Shown: positions 36,259-48,148 of the stretch, piece after piece | Position numbering within the stretch: position 1 is the first letter of the stretch | Layout of the letters: every line of letters starts with the position of its first letter | NCBI RefSeq assembly: GCF_905475345.1 | Contig: NC_066599.1 | Location: forward strand, 1,377,501-1,441,500 | Direction of reading: 5' to 3' | Length of the DNA: 64,000 bases | DNA from: Vespula vulgaris | Taxonomy: Eukaryota > Arthropoda > Insecta > Hymenoptera > Vespidae | Translations under genes and position numbers: made by a program | Notes under the pieces: generated by a model | Told to the model about the DNA's origin: nothing | Seen by the model: only the letters and a program-made list of their open reading frames with translations | The model's database searches: none

Positions 36259-37475
36259 TTTCTCTATTTCTCTCTCTATGTATTTCTCTTCTTTGCCTGC
36301 GAGCCTCTGGACCGTTTTGCGATTGCGATTGTACTTACTCGAGTCTACTGGAATAGAAAAACAGAAAAGAAAACAGAGGAAAATAGAAAAAAAAGAAATA
36401 AAAGAAAAAGTAAAGATCGAAAGAACGATGAACATCCTTGTAATGTTCGACGATTTAGAAAAGTATCGTTAGATAAGATTTCCGACTTGATAGGTATTTC
36501 GTAGAAAGGCCTTTCTCCTTTTATCGATCCTAGTAACTAACGATCGTTAGTTTCGGTCATTTCGAGATTCGAGATACGATGATTTCTTTTTTAACCTAAT
36601 CGAAGTTAACATTTTTATTTAATATGCAAAATCGTCGATTCGAAGGAGAGAAGTAAACTTCTATATGCGAGCATGTATATATATATATATTATCAAAAGA
36701 AATTAGGATACGAATACAATCCTTTCGAGGACAATAATAAATTAAATTTCATTAATGAATTTGAAAGATAGAGACGGAGAATAATGAGAAATGATTGGGA
36801 AGTTAGATCCTGTCATGGTTGTTCGATCTGCGATGTAAATCTTTTACTCTTAACTATTATACGTTCGAATCGACACGCTTGTCTTCCCTTCTCTGGACCT
36901 TCCTGTCTTCCTTCTCGTCTTCTTCTCTTTCTTTCTCTTTCTTTCTCTCTCTCTCTCTGTCTTTTAACTTCATTCTACATCGGCATTCTCTGTAACATAG
37001 CTTTCATAGATATGCCAAGTGATTTATCGCATCGACGAGATGTATTAACGTTTCCACCAGTATTACGGCATTTTCTCATCTCCTGACTCTTGAGATTGGA
37101 ATGAGATGAATAAGAAAAATGAAAATGAAAAAGCATAAAAAAAATGAAATAAAAAATAAGAGCGAGAAAAAAGAGATAGAAAAATGAAAAGAGAAAAACG
37201 AAAGAAGAAGAAGAAGAAGAAAAAGAGAAGAAGTTCAAAATAAAAGGGAAGGAGAAGGAAAGGGAGAAACGGTAACGCGAGTTTGATATTATACCCGACA
37301 TGCCAGGTAGGCTGCTGCCATAAGCAGCACCGGCCCCCATCGAGAAAAGAAGACTGCATTTCCACGCCGTAAAGAAGAATGATTTATGGTGACACGTTCT
37401 ACGTTGTATATTTGTATGTGTGCGTGAATGCTCGCGCGTGTGTGTTTGTAGACTCGCGATAAAATACATTTCTAT

Positions 37476-37478
<3 letters not shown>

Positions 37479-37544
<66 letters not shown>
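37479..37544. repeat. (TA)n-(GA)n
   Basis: About 23 TA units joined directly to a GA run. Confidence 0.95.
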
Positions 37545-37545
<1 letters not shown>

Positions 37546-38029
37546 GAATATAGAGGAGTATACAGTTTTCTTGTAAATGAAGAAAGAAAGAAAGAGAGAG
37601 AGAGAGGGAGAGGGAAGTAATCTCTATCTCCTTTTTTTTTTGTTAGAATTATTTTTCTTGGATTCCAATGCATAATTATTGCTAGGTAATATATAATATT
37701 ATATTGCAATATTGTATTATTTATTTTGAATTTTGAATTTTATATTATACATATATATATGTGTGGTTATAAATATGTATATATATATATATCTTTTTCT
37801 ATTTTATATTTGAATGATTGACTAATCACATTCTCGTACGTTTACAAAGATGTATTATCGTATCGTTCTCTCATCCTACGAGCATGTAAATTCTCAGCAG
37901 GAAATTGTCGAAGCGATTAGATAAACTAGAAAGACAACAACAGCAACGACTACGTGTATGTTCATTGCGATAAAACGGTGGGTTACAAATCGTTCGTTAT
38001 CTTAACGATCGTCGATTGTAATTAAGTTG

Positions 38030-38290
38030 ATTAAGGAGGAGGACAATGAAAGAGAAAGAGAGAGAAAAAGAGAGAGAGAAAGATAAAGAGAAAAAAAGAG
38101 GGAGAAGAAAAAAAGAGATACAGATGAAGGGAAGGGTGAATAGAATTTTTTAACAGGATGAGAATGATGATAATGATGATGAGGAAGAGGGAGAAAAAAG
38201 GAGAAAGAAAATAAAAAAATAGAAAAAAAAATAAAGGAAAAGAAATAGAAATAGAAATAGAAGAAGAAAAAGAAGAAGAAGAAGAATCAG
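38030..38290. repeat. About 250-base purine-rich tract
   Basis: GA, GAA and GAAA words with few pyrimidines. Open frames on the minus strand are Ser/Phe/Leu artefacts. Confidence 0.85.
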
Positions 38291-38404
38291 ACAAAGGCTA
38301 ATTTCCGTAGATCCTTCGATCCCTTCGGCTGTTCGAACGTTTTACGGAATCGAATGAGTCGAACAGGTGCAGGAATCGTTTGGTCCAGCCGATAGATCTT
38401 TCTA

Positions 38405-38409
<5 letters not shown>

Positions 38410-38456
<47 letters not shown>
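38410..38456. repeat. (CT)n microsatellite
   Basis: A pure CT run of about 20 units. Confidence 0.9.
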
Positions 38457-38457
<1 letters not shown>

Positions 38458-38593
38458 CCACTCTCTTCTTGTCTGTTCTCATCTTCTCCCTTCTTCCTTC
38501 ACTCAACCTCTAATTCTCGTGCGAGCAAAAACTTAATCGGTTGCTTCCTCCGCTATGGATAAAGCGAGATTGTGCGTGAGTGAATGATTTAAT

Positions 38594-38998
38594 GTAAGAG
38601 AAAAAGAAAGATGGAGAGAGAAAAAGAGAGAGAGAGAGAGAGACGTTTCGTAGTAAGATAGATAAAGATAGAAAGAGAGAGAGAGAGAGAGAGAGTTCGA
38701 AGGAAGGAAGAGTAAAAGAAAAACGATAAAGAGAAGGAGAATGAAGAGGCTCAAAGGAGAAAGGAAAAGAGTATGCTTGTGGGAGTGTATCCGAGCTGGC
38801 CTACGATCAGGATTACCTTCGAGATAATCTCCGTATCCAGTAGCAATAATCGTCTGAATTCATTTAGTCATGCGCGTGCAACCGAGAAAGAAAGAGAGAG
38901 AGAGAGGCCGGTTCTGTATTATAATAAAGCAGCAGCCTCGGAACTCCTCGCTTTTGTGAGCGAAATCTTAAAATGAACATGAAAGGGTAAGCAAGAAA

Positions 38999-39047
<49 letters not shown>

Positions 39048-39068
39048 TGAGAGAGAGAGGAGAGAGGG
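38594..39068. repeat. Cluster of (GA)n tracts
   Basis: GA-rich runs at 38594-38700, 38884-38906 and 38992-39068 separated by short unique DNA. Confidence 0.85.
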
Positions 39069-39707
39069 ATATGTATGACGTCTGAAAGATACTTAGATCG
39101 TTTTGCTTTTCATAAAATAAATTTTCTTCATCCTTTTCCTTTTTTTCTTTTTTTTTGTTTCTTTATTTTCCTTTTTTTCTTTTCTTTTTTTTTTTCATTT
39201 TTTACTCTCACGTCGATTACCTTATTGGTTTATAATGAACGTACGTTAGGCTACTTTATTGTTCGCGTTATTCGTGTGTGTCGTTAAGAAAGCCTAAGTG
39301 CATTTTCGTACTTTTAACATGAATCGTCTCTTATCTTTTTCAAGGCTTCCTCTTCTTTTTCTTTTTCTTTTTCTTTTTCTTCTTCATCTTTTTCTTGTTC
39401 ATTGTCAGTAAACAATGACGACGAACGTGCGTGTGTTCTACGGATGATGGGATAATTTTTTGGTCCAGATTCTGTGTACGTTCTAGTTTATTTTCTTTAT
39501 ATAACGGTAATGTATATATATATACGCATATCTATATATATAGGATATGTGTATATATATGTATATGTAAGAGATTAATGTCATAGGTTACGCGGACTCT
39601 AATCGCTTTCGTTTAGACGTCGATGCACGTAGACGAACGTTGCGGAGTCGGATGTAGCCGGTTCTGCATTATGATAAGCCGAGGAGGACCCTTCTTCTTC
39701 GAGACAT

Positions 39708-39708
<1 letters not shown>

Positions 39709-39746
<38 letters not shown>
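39709..39746. repeat. (GA)n microsatellite
   Basis: Pure GA run. Confidence 0.9.
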
Positions 39747-39748
<2 letters not shown>

Positions 39749-41040
39749 GTGGAAGAAGACGTCGTTAAATCAGCACCTTTCGATACATCGTATAAATTTT
39801 TGTCGATGAATCATTAATATAGAAAAATTTTACGATACTTTATTCGATTAACCAAAATGTCCTATTTAATAATTTAAAAAAAATGTACTTACCTCCCAGA
39901 TATATTTTAATGAATTTCATCTCTATCATTATTTCCAATTATTTTGTATTAATAATTCATTACATGTAACAACGTAAAAAAAAATCACAAGAGATAAGAA
40001 ATGGTAGATTATTAATCGACGAATAATTATAATTTTCTCTAACACTTCTTGTATCAATATTTTCATATTAATCTCTGGCTATGATCGAACTAATTTTTTT
40101 TAAGTACACATGTCCTCCCTGTACGCAATCATTATCTACCGTGTTTCCGAGAATTGAATAGATAATTTTCTCTCTCTTTCTTTCTCTGTTTCTCTAGTCA
40201 GAAAGCGAACAAATTAACACGCTATTACGGTTTCTTATCCGATATCCTTCTTGCCTGTTATAATTTTCGCTGGGCCATACTACGTTTTGTAAACTCGAAC
40301 GGACGCATTTAGCGAGTGTGTAGCGAAGGATATGCGTGTTAGGAGACTAGTCGCTCACATCTGTTATCTACCCGGTTATTTACTCTAATGGTTTTGCCTA
40401 TCAAGGGTTCTTATTTCCTCGTACACGGGCTTGATTACACGCGTGTTATGGCCGAACGTACGTTTAATGATACCTTCCTCGTGTAATCGGTAAGTTCTAC
40501 CAGTTGTATGACAAATAATGTTGCTACTCGATTGCTTCGAAAAAATTTCTTTGTTTAAATATTGAGATTAATATATATATATATATATATGTGTGTGTCA
40601 AAAAAATTCCACAAGTTCGATCCACAGTTTATAATATTCTGAGTAATATATTTTTTTTCAAGATCGTCATTGTTTTTTTTTCTTTCTTTTTTTTTTAATA
40701 TTATTTCGTTCCTACTACGTTATTGTATAGATTAGAAAAATAAGAATATGTCGAGAATGAGAATATTTGAAAGGAAAAAATAAAAAAAGAAATAAAAGAA
40801 GAAAAAAAGAAATAAAATTGATTTTAAAACGTGTCTGAAATAATTGTCATTAACTTCGATGCATTTTCATATACAAATTACAATTTTAATCACTTCTGCA
40901 AGGATAGTTGGACGTACATAAAAGTACAAAGAAATCATTCATTAAATGCGTTGATCGTACGAAGAAACGAATATATACGTGTTCTGTTACGTGTGTTTTA
41001 ATGAACGGCCTATATATGTATATCAAAGAAATGGATCATC

Positions 41041-41223
41041 TCATTCGCAAGTCGAAGATAAGAAAATGTTTTTATGCAAAATGGCTTGACGATTAGCAAT
41101 GCAAGCTTCCTCTTCGCAAACAGCCTGTCTCAAACTCGTTCGACATGCAAATCCTGTTTGAACTGCACCGCAGGGATCGAGGGTACAAACGGTCTCCAAT
41201 TTGTCCCTACGTTCGTTACCGTC
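41041..41223 (-). other. Possible minus-strand terminal exon, cysteine-rich (unconfirmed)
   Basis: On the minus strand an acceptor-like catag at 41228-41224 is followed by 60 open codons and TGA (41043-41041). The frame has no ATG at its start, so it would need an upstream exon. The translation contains CTLDPCGAVQTGFAC followed by RTSLRQAVCEEEAC, giving a Cys spacing of 4-8-8-4, and it is not built from simple repeats. GC is clearly higher than in the flanking DNA. Against it: the tract before the acceptor is not pyrimidine-rich, the plus strand is also open for part of the island, and no polyadenylation signal was seen nearby. I do not recognise a family. Confidence 0.25.
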
Positions 41224-41487
41224 CTATGATTTTACTGTTAATGATCCGTAAATAACGATATTAATTATTTCTCGGCTAAGGTGTTGCTTCTTTAACGTCA
41301 TGCTTCAATGGATATCGTTATGGTGTTTTTAACGAACCTGTCTAAGTAATTATATTTATCGATGAAAGATTTCACTTATTTTTTAATTTACGAAATATAT
41401 ACAATAATATATATATAATCAATATTTTACGTAATATTTCCTGTAATAATAGCAATGAAATGTATTTTAAATGTTATACAATATTAC

Positions 41488-41489
<2 letters not shown>

Positions 41490-41520
<31 letters not shown>

Positions 41521-41540
41521 CGATGATAATGATGATGATC
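41490..41540. repeat. (AAT)n-(GAT)n
   Basis: About ten AAT units passing into GAT units. Confidence 0.9.
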
Positions 41541-41869
41541 ATAAAAAAATAAACACATTTTAAATCTAAAAAGATCTCACTTAGAGAATTCTAGAAAATC
41601 GCTCTATAACATTTGTATTACATATATCCATATATTCCAATATATCCGAAATAATTCGATAAAATACAGTTATATCATCGAAAAAAAATATATGTATAAA
41701 CGTAGTTAAAAATATGTATATATGAGTTTATACATAGTATACTTGTTCCGTATGGCTCGATTTTTTGTCTGTTTTTTTATAAAGAAATTCCGTCGGTCCT
41801 CTGGTTCTTTCGGAGGCATTCTCTCCGAATAAGAAAGAAAGAGACAGACAGTCGGAGAGAAACGTTGAA

Positions 41870-41918
41870 GAGAGAAGAAGAGAAAAGAAGAAAAGAGAAG
41901 AGAAGAGAAGAGAAGAGT
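41870..41918. repeat. (GAGAA)n
   Basis: Pentanucleotide GAGAA units with AAAAG variants. Confidence 0.85.
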
Positions 41919-42075
41919 GAGAAGGGACCCGTTTCGCATTCTGCGGCGAGCTAGTCAGCGGCTAACTATAAGAGGAGCTAACTATAACCCAAAGTCCCCA
42001 CACCATAGCCGCTATTTCCAGCTTGGCCGTACGTTTGTCGCCTTGCCAAACCCCGAAGGAACGAAAGAGGGCTGC

Positions 42076-42126
42076 TGAGAGAGAAAGAGAGAGAGAGAAA
42101 GAGAGAGATAGAACGAGATAGAGAGG

Positions 42127-42162
<36 letters not shown>

Positions 42163-42167
42163 GAGGA
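42076..42167. repeat. Interrupted (GA)n
   Basis: GA runs with GATA and GGACA interruptions. Confidence 0.9.
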
Positions 42168-44866
42168 TCCTTCGTGTAGTATGTCTCCAACACCTCACTC
42201 AGATTTCTTTTCGCGAGGGTCGTCACACTTTTGTAAAATGCCGGTAGACGAAGATTCGTCAGAAATAAAGAAAGAGAAACCCCTAAAAGAGTAGTGAATG
42301 TGCTGAGAGTGCTCGGAGGGGAGAAAAGAATGAGTCGATTGTACCGATTCCCAATGACGTATCTTTCTCTTTCTTCAAAACGATTTCGCGGAAGCATTCG
42401 TATCAAAGGTTTCTTGGGTTTCTTACTAAATTTACGAGAAGGTATTTTATTAATTTGTAAAATCGATCGTGTTTCTTCTCCTCGATTTCTTTCTTCTACC
42501 ATTTTTATCCGACGCTCTATAACCTAGTTTTGTTTTCTTAAAAACAACAGCAACGATATAATTAATTCGAAACGTTGAGTATAAATGTTATATCATTAAT
42601 TTGTGGTAAAGAATTTTTTCTTATAAATACACCGATTTCAGTTTATAAAGGTAAACTTACAGACAAAGATTTATTACATTTTGAATCAGGAAGTTACGTG
42701 ATTCTACGGTGCATCGATAAATTGATCAAAACAAGAAGAAAAAAAAAAGAAAGAGAAAGAATGAAAAAAGGGGAGTAAGAAAACGAACGTGACAATCGCT
42801 TTTATATTTAAAATTATTAACATTTCGAAGAATCGGATTAATAGAATAATTTCTATGGCGTAATATGATTCGTTTCATCAAAACGATTGGATTTCAGAGG
42901 GAATGAAGTTTCGATTCTGTTTGTGGAAGCCACGCTGAGAAATAGAAAACAATTTACTATAATTAGACATTACAGTTTGTGGTTCTGAGAGTGGAGCAAG
43001 AGGAGGAGGAGGGGATGATGGTGGTGGTGGAGGGTTAGGGAAGGGGAGGGGTGTGGATAGCCGTCTGGTATGTAAGACAGATCATCAGAGGCACGCGCGA
43101 GTTTTGCTCCAAAGGCTTCCGTTTGCTGGCCAACTGAGTTTGCCCAACTCCTCTCGCCCTTGCCCGTGAATTTCAACGCCAACGAAAATTGCAAAGCGTC
43201 GTGAGCCTGACGAATATCCGTAAACGATATTTTCCTTTCGTTCTTTTTCTATTTTAGAGTTTGAAACCAAGAATAATACGTAGGACTTTGTAAAACGAAA
43301 TTTTTGTTTTAACACGATCATTTTCATCCATGAAAATGAAACAATCGATTAGTATTGAAATATTTTTTATTCGAATAATTCAAGTTCGATTTAGAAAGGC
43401 TTACTTTTTAAATCCAGATGTCACGCATGAGAGAAATATTTTTCTATCGATGTAGTCACGTTTGTTAATACATCTGGAAATATAAGAATAGATATATCTT
43501 CGATAGATTAATCGATTGGGAAATGATTCTGAGCAATGAGTACATTTGTAAATAAAGAAAGAAAGAGAGAAATAAAGCGACAGTACATCCTACGACAATA
43601 AGGAACTGTCGTAAAGGATGCAATGAAAAAAAAAAAAAAGAAAGAAAAGAAAAGAAAAAAGAAAGAAAGAAGTGGATTAAAAGGTGCGATCGATAAATGT
43701 CGTGTTATTGATACTCGCCCACTAAAACGTCAATGGATTGAAACATAGTACACGTAGGTGATATCTATATACTTATACATTGTGTATATATATATATATA
43801 TACATATTTATACACACACGTACACACACATATATGTATATATTTATATACACACGCTCACTCTCTTGTTCAATGATTAATTAAAAGGTGGACACTGACG
43901 CAAAAGTTACGTCGTTGAAACAGCAGAATGGATCGAAGAGCGTGGGGTCAGTGTACGAAGCTATTTCAACGACGTAGACTAGAGCTATACCTACTCTCCA
44001 TTGGCTAAACTCTATTATTTATTTACGGCCGTGTGCTTCGTACTATCGCGGACGGGCTTTGACACGCTTGTAATACATTTTCTTGGCTTCTCGAAGTCTT
44101 ATCTACGAACATCCTACGAACCTCCGTTCCATTTTAAATCTAAGCTCTTTCTTATTTTTTTCTTCTTCCTCCTCCTCCTCCTCTTCTTCTTTTTCTTTAT
44201 CTTTTTCTTTCTTTCACTTTCCTCTTTTTTTTTTTTATCGAACTGGAAAATCGGCTTACAAAATACGCTCGCGCTATTTTTTCATTGTCGCAGATAATAG
44301 TCCCTTTATTTTTATCGTTTTAATTAAGATTTCACAGGAAGTTACTTTATGGGTCTTAAGTTTATCAATCTTTTTTATCGGCGATCAACGCGTTTTATTA
44401 TTTATGTTCGACTTAACAATTTCATTAAATTTGATATAATAAGTTCTTTCTTTCTTTTATGTTACGTATTAAATTTTATATTTGGCATCAGTAGCATGTT
44501 TTATTGGTACATTAAATTTCTACGTATTTAATTTGTATGTAATTCAAATTTTTTTTAACTCGACAGGAAATTTAAAGGAAAGTTTAGTAACTCACTATTA
44601 ATTTCTTTCCTTACGTAGCTCTTTCGATGGCGTAATTCCGATTTTTTTTGTTTTCTTCTATAGAAAGGAGAAACGATGACTCTTTTAAATTAAATTAACC
44701 ATCGCAAGTTCGATAGCCATAACGAATTTCCTTTAAGAGACCAAACGCAAATATTATGCGAAGTTTATTAGTCGTTATCTTGCGCTCACGATGTAGAGAA
44801 GCCGTCGTTGAGTTCAGGAAACTCACAAGGTTGATGTGGTTTGTATCTTGAAAAGGAAGAAGAGAT

Positions 44867-44906
<40 letters not shown>

Positions 44907-45626
44907 CATTTCAAATTAACATTGAACGAAAGAATCATAGTTAAAAATTCAACAAAACACTTGTTTACATTGATTAAAAAAAAAAAGAGAAAAAAACGAA
45001 AAAAAATCAGATGCGTAATTCAATCAATTCCAAATCAATAAAATATCCATTTCCAAAATTCCAACGAGACAATAACTATTCTGTTCCTTAAAAGAAGATA
45101 CAGATTTGTTCTTTTCGTTCTCTCTTTTTTTTTTTATTTCTGTCTTTCTTAAACTCACGAAAGGGAAATCGATAAGGTCAATGCGACGAGTAAAAGAAAA
45201 GGATGTTTCTTTTCGATGCACCGGATGCACGCGATCTCTTCGGAAAGATCCGCAAGTTTTGCGTGCAGTGAACACTTTGAAGAGAAAGAGAATAGGAGAA
45301 AGAAAGAGACAGAGACAGAGAAAGAAAAAGAAAAACAGAGACAGAGAGAAAGAGAGAAAGAGAGAATTTGCCCTTTGAAAGGGCAATTGTGAGAGAAAGA
45401 GAAGAAGAGATGGCTAATTCGGTCGGTCCTTCGGCTCTAATCGTTCGAAAATCATGGTGCTGTACGATACAAGACGGACGGCCGGCTTTTCTGCGACGTT
45501 CGAGGTCAGGCAGGCTGTTCTTAATTCTAATTATGAGACTACACCACCATAATTCGTTCCTGAGTATCGCCAATTCGAAATTTAACGCGGGAACGAGAGC
45601 TATCCTCGAGCACGTGCTTCGATTCC

Positions 45627-45695
45627 TTTTTCTTTCTTTCTTTCTTTCTTTCTGTCTTTCTTTTTTTCTTTCTTTTTTTCTTTCTTTCTCTTCTT
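45627..45695. repeat. (TTTC)n
   Basis: TTTC units with T-run interruptions. Confidence 0.9.
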
Positions 45696-45891
45696 CTTTT
45701 CGAATCGTCAATACTCTCCAAATAAGCTTTTCTCTTCAATGAAATTATTATTTACTTATTTAAAGGTATATACGTATGTAGTATATACGTAGATGTTTAA
45801 TATATTAACGTTTTTATAAGTGAGTTAATTTTTAGATATCGATTTATTTTATTGATAATAAATCGTTTTTTTTTTCTTTTAACAGATAGTA

Positions 45892-45960
45892 TTTCATTCA
45901 TTGAAATTCATTCATAGAAACTCATTCATAAAAATTCATTCATAAAAATTCATTCATAAT
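45892..45960. repeat. 14-base minisatellite, ATTCATTCATAAAA type
   Basis: Five diverging copies; the last two full units are identical. Confidence 0.85.
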
Positions 45961-46467
45961 TTCACGTAATCTCTCCCTCTCTCTCTCTCTCTCTTTCAAA
46001 AGGAAAACGAATGGACATACAATAAATAGTAGAATATATACTTCCAATGATTAAACAAAGAAAAAAGAAATAATTGCAGGCCATGAAACGGATTTTAAAT
46101 AAAATTAGCTCAACTTATAGCATCATCGTTAACTCAAACTATTTTTATCATGCAATTGATTACAATCGGAAATCATCCGGTAGTCTATGGTCGTAGTAAA
46201 TAAGGTACAATGATTGAAGATACATACATATATATTTCTCTCTTTCTCACACACACAAAGACACATATCTATATAAAACAGACAAAGTACATCAGCGTGT
46301 ATTTCATCGTTGGCAAATGTACTCTCAGGTGCGTTGATTGCAGAACTAAAAGAGTAGATGCGAGTCACCCTACCGTCATACTTGCCGTCATCTTGAGTTT
46401 AAAGTAAGGAGAAGGTGTTAATGAGCTTTTGCGATTAGATGCTAAAGAGAATGAGAAAGAGATAGAG

Positions 46468-46472
<5 letters not shown>

Positions 46473-46520
<48 letters not shown>

Positions 46521-46530
46521 CAGACAGAAA
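46473..46530. repeat. (GA)n with ACAG ends
   Basis: GA run flanked by CAGA words. Confidence 0.9.
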
Positions 46531-46852
46531 TAGAAGGGAAAAATAAACGAGAGAGTCGTTCGCGGTTCGCCACCAATTATGGCGCCGTTAAGTACGAACC
46601 AAGCGAAACTTTATAGTTATTTCCACGTATCTTGCGCCCTTTCTCTTTTAAAACCTTGCCGGGATTCAACGCAAACCTTTCGGAAGAATTCACTCTTTAT
46701 TACACTTATTACGCGGAGCTCTCTCGCGAAGGACTCCGAACGACTCCGAACGATGTCGACGCTAAATCGAATATTTTATTAAATGTACGCCCCTTGTCGG
46801 ATCGCGTTAAGAGTTCTTGAATTTTCTTCTATATATTCCTTTTTTTCGTTTT

Positions 46853-46918
46853 ATAATAATTATTATTATTATTGTTATTATTATTTTTATTATTATTTTT
46901 ATTATTATTTTTATTTTT
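46853..46918. repeat. (ATT)n with TTTTTA variants
   Basis: ATT units, later organised as a 15-base superunit. Confidence 0.85.
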
Positions 46919-47874
46919 GTTCCTGTTTGGTAAAGGGAAAGGGGAAAGAAAAACATCAAGGAGTATCTTGAAATACGAATATTTTTTTATTAATTAACGC
47001 GCATAGAATTACGGAAGTATAGTAATATTCAAATATGTTAAACTACGTGATCTTAACGAACAACAAAAAATTGTATTGTTATTATTTTTATCTGCATGTG
47101 CTGCATCGATTGAATATATGATTACTTTGGATTTAATATGGTATCTCGTTTAAATTATTAACTTTATGATTCGATGTGAATTTAATGAAACACATGTCAT
47201 TTTCTATGGGATATATATATACATTTTTTTTTTAATAAAATTAATTATTTCTAATTAATTTCCTCTTCGGCATATTACGATTAATAATATGGATTGAAAT
47301 AAATACGAAAGTTGTTGCTCGTTAATCATCCCGTAGCTCGTTAAGAAATTCCTCGCTGATAAACAATAGATTTTATACATAAATCTTACTCATAATATCA
47401 AATCTGATAATTATAAATATGCTATTAATTAACCCAATGACTATGATTAGGTAGATTTCATAATTGATATTACGACGATATTAAATAACTTTATAACCGC
47501 GAAATCGCTTATGCATTCCATGATCGGAAGAATTCGATGATTAGAGAAATCAAAAAAAAGAAAAGGAAGAGAAGACAAAAACGAGAACCAACACCAAAAA
47601 TTATAAAAATAAAAAAGAGGAGGAGAAAGAAACGTAGCAAGTAAAAAAGGAACGATATACAAATGATTCGGGTTTCGCTTTCGCGTAATAAAATCGTGCA
47701 TCACTCTCCGTTTTATTTTCCCTTACCCTTTCGACTCTCTTCTGAATCAGCAGGTAGGCAGTCAGCAGAACCAGCGTGTGTTTGTGTATATACACAAGGT
47801 GTATCGAGACAGCACCGCGCCTCAGCAAGGAGTGAAAGTACTCGGAATTCTTGCGGCCAGTTTGACTTCGGTGT

Positions 47875-47939
47875 TTCTCTCTCTCTTTCTCTTTCTCTCT
47901 CTCTCTCTTTTTCTCTCTTTTTCTCTCTTTTTCTCTCTT
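47875..47939. repeat. (CT)n and 10-base TTTTTCTCTC units
   Basis: Three near-identical 10-base units end the tract. Confidence 0.85.
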
Positions 47940-48089
47940 GAAAGAGAACCTTACGCAACACGGCGCGTATGGTAACAGGTGTATTACTCGCATTAATAAC
48001 ATGTGTCCTAGAGATCACGCAGGTTCGTTCGATAATAAAAACCATATCGACAATCTGTTTATACGTGAGTCGTAGTATGCGTTTGTATA

Positions 48090-48091
48090 TA

Positions 48092-48146
<55 letters not shown>
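48090..48146. repeat. (GT)n-(GA)n
   Basis: GT run changing to GA without interruption. Confidence 0.95.

Positions 48147-48148
<2 letters not shown>

Larger units (their letters stand above)
35235..43860. other. Non-genic block with several minus-strand coding-like islands
   Basis: No gene reaches a firm call. Repeats dominate 35.3-39.1 kb (A-rich, TTC, TA-GA, a 250-base purine tract, GA). GC-richer islands at 37290-37370, 41041-41223, 41980-42075 and 43000-43215 have minus-strand open frames that do not consist of simple repeats (see findings). A canonical quadruplex motif sits at 43032-43051. A 21-base word is duplicated at 38907-38927 and 39657-39677. Confidence 0.45.

Noticed and set aside
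36975..37709. 244-codon minus-strand open frame, the longest in the window
   Set aside because: Most of it is TA, GA and GAAA repeats. Only the short GC-rich part near 37.3 kb is worth attention and is reported separately.
43032..43040. GGGTTAGGG telomere-like word
   Set aside because: A single short occurrence within a G-rich tract, and insect telomeres usually use TTAGG; not an interstitial telomere.
45368..45742. Plus-strand frame starting near MANSVGPSALIVRKS
   Set aside because: The opposite strand is equally open and the frame runs into a TTTC repeat; evidence is too weak for a gene.
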